This document shows positions 43,390 through 50,924 of a stretch of 64,000 nucleotides of DNA, in pieces; the first letter of the stretch is position 1, and every line of letters begins with the position of its first letter. Below the pieces are notes generated by a model. That model was given only the letters and a program-made list of their open reading frames with translations, searched no databases and was not told where the DNA came from. Both the position numbers and the translations under genes were made by a program. The DNA is taken from assembly GCF_001279005.1 (NCBI RefSeq), contig NZ_LGCN01000132.1:62001-126000 (forward strand), given 5' to 3'. Source of the DNA: Streptomyces caelestis (GTDB lineage Bacteria; Actinomycetota; Actinomycetes; Streptomycetales; Streptomycetaceae).

Positions 43390-45083
43390 TGTGTCGTCCT
43401 GTGCTGGTGATCCGGGCGCCGAGGCGCGTTGAGAAGGGTGGGGAGGAGGTCGGCGACCGCTCGACGCCGCACCGTCTGCGCGTCGTCGAGGTCGTGGGAG
43501 GCCGTCTGCCGGGGCATGGGCTCGACCGGCGGTACGAGGGTCCCGGGCGGGTCGTCCGGGAGCTGGAAGACCGCTTCGTCGAGCGGCAGGATGAAGAAGT
43601 CGGACCAGTCTTCACGTTGTTCGGCCTGCTGGATGCGGCGCATGGCCCGGTTGAGCCGGGCCGCTTCCTCGCGATCGTCGGCGAACTCACGCCGGAGGTC
43701 GCGGTACCGCTGCTTCCAGACCACCGACTGATTGGGCAGACCGAGCTCCAGGTACGGGTTGGAGGGGTGCGGCCGATCGTTGCGCTGCGTGGCTTGCCGT
43801 CGCTTGATCAGATCAAGGTTGGGTTCCGCTGCTTGCCGGATGGCGACGACACGCGTCAGGGCGAACAGCGCAGTGTTCAGGTCCTCGTCCAGGAGGGCCA
43901 AGTAGGCGGACATGTTCAGCGCCTCGGCGTACTGCAGAGGGTCGCCGTCCTCGTGGTCCAGGAACCTGTTCACCTGAGCACGAGCTCTTTTCAGCTCGCC
44001 CGCGCAGATGCAGTCGTAGGCGTGACGCAGCGCGGCGAGGGCGTGGAAGGCGCTGCGTCGGGGCTGGACGGCGGCCTTGGGTTCCCACAGCGCTGACATG
44101 AGCCGCCACAGCCCGCGGTCGGCGAGGACGTCCGGCTCCCAGTTGCCGGTAAGGGCTCCGTCCTTGATGTGGCGCAGTCTCAGCACGAGGGTGCGCGGAA
44201 GAACGTACTCCAGTTCCTTGAGGACGTTGGTGTCTCCTTCGGCTGCCCGCTGGAGCAGGTCGTAGAGTTCCCCTTCCTCACTCTCCGTGTCCTGTCCGTC
44301 GAGGAACCGCTCGCGTCGCAGGTACTGCTGCCATCCGATCGCCCCGGCGGTTTCCCTGTCCACCAGTTCGGGTGCGAGTCGGGCTCTCAGGTAGTTCCGT
44401 TCCCACGGGTCGGATCGCCGTTCCCAAGGTGCGTCGTCACGGGTGACCACCCCTGCGTCGATGAGGTCGTCGACGGTCCCGAGGGGCGCCCAGGGCAGGA
44501 CCCGATCCCGCACGGGGCGTGGCAGTGCGGCAAGTTCGTCCTGCTGGAGGGCGTACTGCAGGGCGAAGGCCCCCGACACGTCCTCGGACGTCGAAGGACG
44601 ACCCTCTCGGGACAGCACGGCTGGTCCGGGGCCCAAGAGGTGCTCGAGCCAGGTCTGACCGTGCGGCGTCAGCCAGGGCAGACCGCACGCATGGATGACC
44701 GTCATGGTCGTCACGGTGTCGTCGGCCGTGCGGTGGTCCAGGAGAGCCCGGACAGCGGAGGGCAGTTGCGCGACAGGGTCCCCGTCGAGGCACTGGCGCA
44801 GTGTCCCCAGCGCCCAATCGGGCTCCTCCCCCTGACCGGACGCGGTATTGACGAGGTCGGTCAGGAGCCGCTCCACGCGTCGCACCGCGTCCGCGCCGAA
44901 CACACCGGCCCTGCGCCATCTGCGCAGGGCGAATCCGTCCGGGCCTGCCGTCTCCGCGGTGGCGGCTTCCTCCGACCGGGTGCGCCGTGCGCGGCGTCGC
45001 TCGCGCCACGCCTCGACCATCTCCGCCCGGGACATCGAAGCGTCCGGCCCGGGACCGACGTCCGGCCGTTCCTCTTGCGTCAT
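43386..45083 (-). CDS. Helical-repeat protein with C-terminal J-domain-like segment lacking HPD
   Basis: A 565-aa protein. The N-terminal 40 residues are very charged (VEAWRERRRARRTRSEEA), the middle (about 60-430) is helical, and about 340-430 is TPR-like (AYDCICAGELKRARAQVNRFLDHEDG, AEALNMSAYLALLDEDLNTALFALTRVVAI). Residues 442-490 read like a J-domain (NPYLELGLPNQSVVWKQRYR, then DLRREFADDREEAARLNRAM, RRIQQAEQR): PYLELGL start, W/K-rich helix II, loop, helix III, but the HPD tripeptide is ADD. It could dock the partner Hsp70 without the standard stimulation. Start ATG at 45083; overlaps the GrpE-like gene by 4 nt. Confidence 0.55.
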   Translation of the reverse strand: MTQEERPDVGPGPDASMSRAEMVEAWRERRRARRTRSEEAATAETAGPDGFALRRWRRAGVFGADAVRRVERLLTDLVNTASGQGEEPDWALGTLRQCLDGDPVAQLPSAVRALLDHRTADDTVTTMTVIHACGLPWLTPHGQTWLEHLLGPGPAVLSREGRPSTSEDVSGAFALQYALQQDELAALPRPVRDRVLPWAPLGTVDDLIDAGVVTRDDAPWERRSDPWERNYLRARLAPELVDRETAGAIGWQQYLRRERFLDGQDTESEEGELYDLLQRAAEGDTNVLKELEYVLPRTLVLRLRHIKDGALTGNWEPDVLADRGLWRLMSALWEPKAAVQPRRSAFHALAALRHAYDCICAGELKRARAQVNRFLDHEDGDPLQYAEALNMSAYLALLDEDLNTALFALTRVVAIRQAAEPNLDLIKRRQATQRNDRPHPSNPYLELGLPNQSVVWKQRYRDLRREFADDREEAARLNRAMRRIQQAEQREDWSDFFILPLDEAVFQLPDDPPGTLVPPVEPMPRQTASHDLDDAQTVRRRAVADLLPTLLNAPRRPDHQHRTTQ

Positions 45084-45113
45084 CTGTTCTCACATCACTC
45101 GTCCGGGAAGCCC

Positions 45114-45133
45114 CGGCGGACACGAGTCCGCCG
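45114..45133 (-). promoter_or_regulatory. Intercistronic hairpin between helicase and J-like genes
   Basis: 8-bp perfect stem (45114-45121 with 45126-45133) and a 4-nt loop in the 92-bp gap. Could set the ratio of downstream chaperone genes to the helicase or be an RNA-processing site. The nearby direct repeat ACCGGTAC (45135 and 45170 area) is also seen. Confidence 0.4.
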
Positions 45134-45175
45134 ACCGGTACTTTCCGCGTTTCACGACCGGCTACGTCACCGGTA

Positions 45176-48100
45176 CTACGACGTGCCGTATTCGTCCGGC
45201 AACGTGTGCCGGACGCGTTCCGCTGCCGGGCCGGCCCATGCGTCGCCGTCCCGCCAGACCAGGTCCACGCTGAACGCGCGGTCGCAGGCGTCCACGGCCC
45301 ATGGCTCGGCCGGCGGCTCACGTAGCACGACGACCAGGTACTCGGCGCGCTCCTGGGGGTGCAGGCTGGATGCCTCCAGCAGATGCAGGGCCGCCTCGCG
45401 GATCCGCTCGTACGTCGGTGTGCCATCGGCCAGCACTTCGAAGAGTGTCGTGCCGTCGGGCCCGTGGCTCCACGCGTCGGCGTAGACGGTGTCCCCCACG
45501 TCCCCGGGGCCCTCGTAGAGGTCGGCCAGCAGCCTGTGGCGCAGGCTTTCGTGCGCGCGATCGGCCCGAGCCGAACGTTCACGCTCCGCGACCATGTCGG
45601 CCAGGCTCGGATCGCTTCTCGGCGTCGTGACCTCGGTCGTGGCTTCATCCGCTGTGCCGGTCGTCGGCATGTCCGTCCCTTCGTGTGAGGACTCGTCGGC
45701 CTCTCCGGCCTCGAACCCCCGGTAGATCTCGGTCCCGGTGCTACGGACCGCCGTGAGGACCCGGCCGTCCGACCGCATCCACCATTGGCAGCGTTCGCCC
45801 TCGACGACCAGGCGGTCCCCCACCCACTCGATACGCCCCGTCGAAAGGTCGGCCGTGAGCTCTTCCCGGAGCCCTCTCACGAACGCTTCGTCCGCCAGGT
45901 GCGCGGACTGAGTGAGTCGTTCGAAGGTGACACAAGCCCCCTGGGTGACATGGAGGGCGTTCGGGTCGATCGCGCGCACGGCAGCGTCGTCGGCCAGCCC
46001 CGCGCCTGCCTTGGCCTCCGGGGGTGTGAGAGCCGATCGCCGTTCCCCTCGTGCCTGCTGCCCCACCCGCGAGGGAACCCCTGCGGTCACCTGTGCGTAG
46101 CTGCGCTCGGGATGTCCCGTGACGTAGGCCTTCACGGCTCGCGCGTCGGCATCGAGCAGAAGACGGTAGCCCTCCAGGTCCAGGAGCCACCCGTCCGGGG
46201 AGCGGAAGTGGCGGCCCTCGGCCAGGAACGGGGCGAGCATCGCGTGAAGTTCCACGGCCGCCTCACCGAGGCTGCCCCGATGCCGGACCACGAAGGCGCC
46301 GCACGCGGCCGAGGTGATACGGATGGCGGCGATCTGTTCCGGTGTGCGTTCGAGTCTCGCCTCGGTCGCGCCGTCCTTGGGCACTCCGAGGTAGTCGCTC
46401 CTGCCGAGGGACACGGGCTCCGCCGTGCGGAACCCTCCGCATCCCGGCTGCCGGCACCATCCGTCCGCCTGCCGTGTCTCGTTGGCGCACCGTGTGCCGT
46501 CCGCTCGGTACCGAGTGCACAAGCCCGACGTGCCGTGCGGGCTCTTCCTTCTGCTGACCTGCGCCAAGAACTGCTTCGGAGTGGGTACGGGGTTTGCCGG
46601 ACCGCCGATCCACTGCGGCAGTGGCCGCTCATGGACCACCGTCAGGGACTGGGTGCACCGGGTGAGCGCGACGTACAGACGACGCGGTCCAGCCGGGTCG
46701 TCCGCGGTGACCGCCGACGGTTCGGCCACGACCACGTGATCGAATTCGAGGCCTTTGGCTTCGTCGGCGGTGAGCACGGAGACCGATTCCTGCCCGGAAA
46801 CGGCAGTGGCCACGGTTTCCTTCCACGACGTCAGGTCAGGAACGATCACCGCTGTGGTTCGGTCCCGGCGTGCGCCATCCGGTCCCGTTGCAATGGCCAG
46901 GGCACGCTCGGCCGCACGCTGTGCAGGGTCACCGGCCCGCACGACGATCACTTCGGTGCCCGTTCGCCGTACGGAGTCGGGGACTCCGACGCCTGGCGCG
47001 CAGTGGGTACCGAGTGGTCGCACGTAGTCCATGACCTCACCGGGCACCCGGAATCCGGTCAGCAGCTCGGCCACCCGCCAGCCGTCCCTGCCGGTGAGCG
47101 TCGTCCCGAGCTCCTCCCAGTCCTGGTACGGAAAGGGGCCGGTAGCCTGAGCGAGATCGCCCAGGATGGTCATGGACCCGCCGGGACAGCGACGCGCCAG
47201 TGAGCGGGCCTGCATCGGTGTGAGGTCCTGAGCCTCGTCCACGACGACATGGCCATAGGTCCTCTCGGGGCGCCCTGAGAGCAGGTACTCCAACTCGTCC
47301 AGGCAGACCAGGTCCTCAAGACTGGCTTCCACGGTGGCTCGCGCACTGGTGTGACCGTCCTGCCGGTCCACGAGGGCCGTCTGCTCCTCCGGCGTGAGGA
47401 TCCCCTCGGCCGCCGCCAAGGCGGCACCGCCGGCAAGGAGCCGACGCAGCACGTCGCGGGCCGAGAGTTCGGGGGCGATACGGCGCAGCAGCCGGGTGAC
47501 GGAACGTAGTTGACGTACCTTAGGGAAGTAGTCGGTGTCGGCAGGTCCGGGGAGCATGCCGATGTAGGCCTGGGTGAGGTGCTGCACCAGCTGCTGGACA
47601 CAGCGTTCCTGGCGAACGCGGTATGGGCCGTCGCCGGTGAGGGCGTCGGCCGCGATGGCCGCGATCTCCGCGACGGGCACGACGACTTCCCGGCGCCGCA
47701 GTTCGAAGACGAACTCGGCGCCGCCGACGAGCGCTTCGAGGCGCTCGACCGTCGTGGTGGTGTGGTTGTCGACGGCCCGCCGCAGGACGCGGGCCATCCG
47801 TGCGTCGGACTTGACCATGGCGGTCTCGTACCGGTCACGGCGCGCGTTCCCGCCCGACCACAACGCGGACAGTTCGAGCATGGTCACGCCACGGCTGCCC
47901 AGCTCGACCAGAGCTCTGCTCGCGTAGTCCAGGAATCCACGACTCGGTCCGACGACCAGGATGTCGTTCGGTGCCACATGTCGGTTGTCGAGCAGCCAGC
48001 TCACGCGGTGCATGCCCACCGCTGTCTTGCCGGTGCCCGGACCCCCTTGGACGATGAGTACGCCTCCTGGCCGCTCCGCGACGAGCCGGAGCTGGTCCCT

Positions 48101-48760
48101 CTGGATCGTCTCGACGATGTCGTGCATGGCACCGTCGCGGGCTCGGTCCAGTTCGTCGAGCAGGGGGTCGTTCCAGTCCGGCTCCTTGAATTCGCCGGCT
48201 TCCCCAGGCTCCGGCTCGGCAGCGGCGTGGCCCCGCTCACAGCCCTCGGCGGAATCGTCCCCGACACCGGCTGCTGCGGTGTCCTCCGGCTCCTCCCGCA
48301 CAGCCCGGGGCGCGAGGCTCGCGCTGTCTTTCCCATGCAGATCGAAATACCGCTGAACGATCCGTTCGTCGCAGACGATCCGGCGCAGCAGGCGCACATC
48401 GCCCGGTTCCTGCTCGCTGGTCAGCCGCCATTCGATCGCGGCTGGCGCGTTCCATGAGATGACGGCAGGGTTGCGCTCCTCGTCGAACACCACTCGTCGT
48501 CCGATGTAGAACGACTCGCGACCGGTTCCTTCGTCGACGTCGACCCGCATGAACACCAGGGCGTTGCCGTTGAGGTCGAGGCGGGCCAGCTCGCTCTCCC
48601 ATGCCCGATTCACGTCGATCGCGTCCTTGCCGCTGGCTGCGGCGGACATTCCCTTGAGGCTTTCGGCCTCACGTCGCGTGCGTTCCAGGCAGCGGTAGGC
48701 ATGGTCGACCGCTCGCTGTTCCACAGCCAGCACATCGACCCGTCGTGCGCGCTTCGACAT
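45176..48760 (-). CDS. HelD/UvrD-like superfamily 1 helicase with zinc-cluster C-terminal extension
   Basis: A 1194-aa protein. An N-terminal coiled-coil-rich part (1-230, with an acidic insert 155-195) precedes a UvrD/HelD motor: Walker A GGPGTGKTAVGMHRV (239-253), Walker B VVDEAQDLTPMQ (507-516), motif V LTADEAKGLEFDHVVV (664-678), motif VI LYVALTR (695-701). The arrangement matches HelD-type RNA-polymerase-recycling or SF1 repair helicases. After about 735 comes a CxnC cluster (Cys748, Cys758, Cys769, Cys774 in CTRYRADGTRC and WCRQPGC) and 400 further residues without a known domain. First gene of the four-gene minus-strand operon with J-like, GrpE-like and Hsp70-NYN genes. Confidence 0.85.
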   Translation of the reverse strand: MSKRARRVDVLAVEQRAVDHAYRCLERTRREAESLKGMSAAASGKDAIDVNRAWESELARLDLNGNALVFMRVDVDEGTGRESFYIGRRVVFDEERNPAVISWNAPAAIEWRLTSEQEPGDVRLLRRIVCDERIVQRYFDLHGKDSASLAPRAVREEPEDTAAAGVGDDSAEGCERGHAAAEPEPGEAGEFKEPDWNDPLLDELDRARDGAMHDIVETIQRDQLRLVAERPGGVLIVQGGPGTGKTAVGMHRVSWLLDNRHVAPNDILVVGPSRGFLDYASRALVELGSRGVTMLELSALWSGGNARRDRYETAMVKSDARMARVLRRAVDNHTTTTVERLEALVGGAEFVFELRRREVVVPVAEIAAIAADALTGDGPYRVRQERCVQQLVQHLTQAYIGMLPGPADTDYFPKVRQLRSVTRLLRRIAPELSARDVLRRLLAGGAALAAAEGILTPEEQTALVDRQDGHTSARATVEASLEDLVCLDELEYLLSGRPERTYGHVVVDEAQDLTPMQARSLARRCPGGSMTILGDLAQATGPFPYQDWEELGTTLTGRDGWRVAELLTGFRVPGEVMDYVRPLGTHCAPGVGVPDSVRRTGTEVIVVRAGDPAQRAAERALAIATGPDGARRDRTTAVIVPDLTSWKETVATAVSGQESVSVLTADEAKGLEFDHVVVAEPSAVTADDPAGPRRLYVALTRCTQSLTVVHERPLPQWIGGPANPVPTPKQFLAQVSRRKSPHGTSGLCTRYRADGTRCANETRQADGWCRQPGCGGFRTAEPVSLGRSDYLGVPKDGATEARLERTPEQIAAIRITSAACGAFVVRHRGSLGEAAVELHAMLAPFLAEGRHFRSPDGWLLDLEGYRLLLDADARAVKAYVTGHPERSYAQVTAGVPSRVGQQARGERRSALTPPEAKAGAGLADDAAVRAIDPNALHVTQGACVTFERLTQSAHLADEAFVRGLREELTADLSTGRIEWVGDRLVVEGERCQWWMRSDGRVLTAVRSTGTEIYRGFEAGEADESSHEGTDMPTTGTADEATTEVTTPRSDPSLADMVAERERSARADRAHESLRHRLLADLYEGPGDVGDTVYADAWSHGPDGTTLFEVLADGTPTYERIREAALHLLEASSLHPQERAEYLVVVLREPPAEPWAVDACDRAFSVDLVWRDGDAWAGPAAERVRHTLPDEYGTS

Positions 48761-48895
48761 GCTGTCCGTTCTGCCCTTCTCTTACCGTTGTGCTCTGCCG
48801 ATTCCGGAACAGACGTCGGGCGCCGGCTCATGGTTCGACTCCGTCGACCCCTGTCTGGTTGTTGTGATGCTCGTCACTCTGTGGAACGTCGCCTT
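48761..48895 (-). promoter_or_regulatory. Upstream region of the helicase-chaperone operon
   Basis: The 135-bp gap between the membrane-anchored protein gene and the helicase gene must hold the operon promoter unless transcription reads through. TAAGAG, on the minus strand about 25 nt before the ATG, is a possible -10; no clear -35. Confidence 0.3.
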
Positions 48896-49483
48896 TCAGC
48901 CGATCCTCTTCCACTCCTGGCACCCGTTGGTCTTGAAGTACTCGCCGCTGTTGAGCTTCACCCGGCCCTGCCCGGTGAGGTTGTTGTTGGTGATGATGGA
49001 GTCGAACTCGCCGCTGGCGTCCTTGGCCCGTTCCCAGTAGCAGCCCCACTCGTCCTCCGGGCCGGCGGTCTTGTAGGTGCCGGCCTTGATGTCCTCGCCG
49101 ACCAGGTACTCGCCCTCGCCCGAGAAGGTGGTCGCCGGGCCGGGCTTCCTGGTCTTCTTCGGTTCGGCGGTGACCGTCTCGGTCACCGTTTCGGTGACGG
49201 TGGGGGCGGGTTCGGGGGCTTCGGCCTCGGCGGTCTCGGTGACGGTGACCGTGGGGCGGGGCGCGGCCTTGGTGTCGGCGGTCTTCTCGACGGTGTCCGC
49301 CGAGCCGCTGCCGGCGCCTATGCCGACCCCGACGAACAGGGAGACCAGCGCGACCGCCCCGTACGTCAGCCACCGTCTGCGGCTGCGGGCGGGCTGTCCG
49401 GAGCCGGTGGGTGTGCCGAGGCCGAAGGGGCCGGCGCCCTGGGGACTGTGGTCGGGTGGCGGGGGAGGCTGGTGGAAGGTCAT
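48896..49483 (-). CDS. Single-pass membrane-anchored protein of unknown function
   Basis: A 195-aa protein: Pro/Gly-rich cytoplasmic N-terminus (MTFHQPPPPPDHSPQG), one membrane helix at about 38-58 (YGAVALVSLFVGVGIGAG), a Thr/Val/Glu-rich spacer (TVTVTETAEAEAPEPAPTV), and an outer globular part (GEYLVGEDIKAGTYKTAGP, EDEWGCYWERAKDASGE, SGEYFKTNGCQEW) with two Cys (WGCYW and TNGCQEW) that may form a disulphide. Such small proteins are common in Streptomyces. Its link to the helicase operon downstream is unproven. Confidence 0.65.
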   Translation of the reverse strand: MTFHQPPPPPDHSPQGAGPFGLGTPTGSGQPARSRRRWLTYGAVALVSLFVGVGIGAGSGSADTVEKTADTKAAPRPTVTVTETAEAEAPEPAPTVTETVTETVTAEPKKTRKPGPATTFSGEGEYLVGEDIKAGTYKTAGPEDEWGCYWERAKDASGEFDSIITNNNLTGQGRVKLNSGEYFKTNGCQEWKRIG

Positions 49484-49547
49484 GGCGTGCTCCGTTTCCG
49501 GCGTGCGTGGTGCGTGGCGGGTGGGGTGTGCGGGCGTGCGCCCGGGT

Positions 49548-50774
49548 TCAGAGGCCGCGGATCCTGCGGCCCGCCTCGGTCGCCGGGTAGAGGATGGCGT
49601 CGGCGACCCGGCCGCCGGAGTCCTTGACCCCGCCGCTGAAGTTCAGGCGCCCCGAGGTACCGGTCTTGGCGGCGACGCCGTCCCAGTACTTCGCCTCCCG
49701 CTCCCAGCGGACGCCGTCGAGGAGGCGGACCAGGTCGTCCGTGCGGAAGGCGGACGACGGGTCGGCCCACGGCATGGCGTGGTGGGCGGCGATGCCGATC
49801 CCGGCGAGGACGGCGGGCGCGGTGATGGCGCTGCGCGCGGTGAAGTCGCGTGCGTGACGGGCGATCAACTGCCCGAGGACCGGTACGACGGCGGCCTCCA
49901 CCTGCTCCGGCCGGTGTCCCGCAGGCAGCTTGTCCTCGTGCACCGGCTCGGCGGACATCTGCACACCGTTTCGCCCGTAGAGCGTGGTGACGACGAGGGC
50001 GCGCAGTGCGGAGAGGGTGACGACCTCGCGGTCGCTCGCGGACACCTGCCGCTTGCTGACGTTCACGAGCCGCGCGAAGGGCACGCGCTGCCCGTCCACG
50101 TCGACCTTCACCGAGTCGGCGACCAGGTGCGCGAGCCGGGTGCCGTAGTCGCGCTGGTCCATGGACATGGCCAGGTTCTTGGCCACGTCCACGCCCTGCA
50201 CGTTGCGGTCGTAGAAGATCTGCCGCGCGTCGGCGGGGGCAAGGTCGACGTACAGCTCGAACGGCAGGCGCACCTGGGCGAGTTCCGGGTACGTCAGGCC
50301 GTACTTCTCGGGGTCGTCGTAGAGGTCGTGCCAGGCGGTGGTCTGGGTCTCGCCGTCGATGGCGACGACCATCGTGCCCGGCGCGACGGTGAGGGTGCGC
50401 AGGCCGCTGCCGGGGAGGAGTTCGTCGCTGAGCGCGGCGAGCGGTCCGGCGTGCCACAGGGTGACCGGCGGCGTGGACCAGGCCGCGCCGAGCTCGCCCT
50501 TCAGCCCGGCGGCGATGTACTCGGCGTACGGGCCGACGTTCTTGCCCTTCTGCGAGGACTTCAGCGTGCGCTGCACGGTGGCCCGCAGCTCGGCGTGCCG
50601 GCGCACCAGGCCGGACGCCGCCTTCAGCCTGCGCGGGTCCTCCTCGGCGCGGGGCGAGGGCACGAGCTGGACGAGCGTCGGCACGGACATCGTCCCGACG
50701 ACGGCGTCGGCACGGAACGGCATCACGGTGAGCTGGGTGCCCTCGACGACGGCGGTCGGCATGGTCAGGCGCAT
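49548..50774 (-). CDS. DndB-like / DGQHR-domain protein
   Basis: A 408-aa protein with VAPGTMVVAIDGETQTTAWHDL at about residues 130-150, recalling the DGQHR motif of DndB and related modification-associated proteins (here D-G-E-T-Q), followed by QIFYDRNVQGVDVAKNLAMS, which matches the N-x5-K region after it. DndB-type proteins regulate or target DNA sulphur modification. No dndACDE genes are in the window; the neighbour on the other side is a DNA methylase (150-bp divergent gap). ATG at 50774 with GGGGGAG. Function therefore uncertain, maybe DNA-target sensing in the adjacent modification module. Confidence 0.6.
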   Translation of the reverse strand: MRLTMPTAVVEGTQLTVMPFRADAVVGTMSVPTLVQLVPSPRAEEDPRRLKAASGLVRRHAELRATVQRTLKSSQKGKNVGPYAEYIAAGLKGELGAAWSTPPVTLWHAGPLAALSDELLPGSGLRTLTVAPGTMVVAIDGETQTTAWHDLYDDPEKYGLTYPELAQVRLPFELYVDLAPADARQIFYDRNVQGVDVAKNLAMSMDQRDYGTRLAHLVADSVKVDVDGQRVPFARLVNVSKRQVSASDREVVTLSALRALVVTTLYGRNGVQMSAEPVHEDKLPAGHRPEQVEAAVVPVLGQLIARHARDFTARSAITAPAVLAGIGIAAHHAMPWADPSSAFRTDDLVRLLDGVRWEREAKYWDGVAAKTGTSGRLNFSGGVKDSGGRVADAILYPATEAGRRIRGL

Positions 50775-50924
50775 GGGACTCCCCCGGAGTTCTGTCGAAC
50801 GGCTTCCAGTCGGAAGCAAGACCAGGTAAGCATGGAAACGAAAGCACCGTCAAACAGGTTGACCGACTTGACGGGTGCTGTAGGTTGTTGACTGTTCGCT
50901 ACCGAGAGGCCCAGGACTCCCGTC

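Noticed and set aside
48832..48842. GGTTCGACTCC, resembling a tRNA T-arm or attachment site
   Set aside because: The T-stem does not pair fully and no anticodon or acceptor arms are found around it; probably chance.
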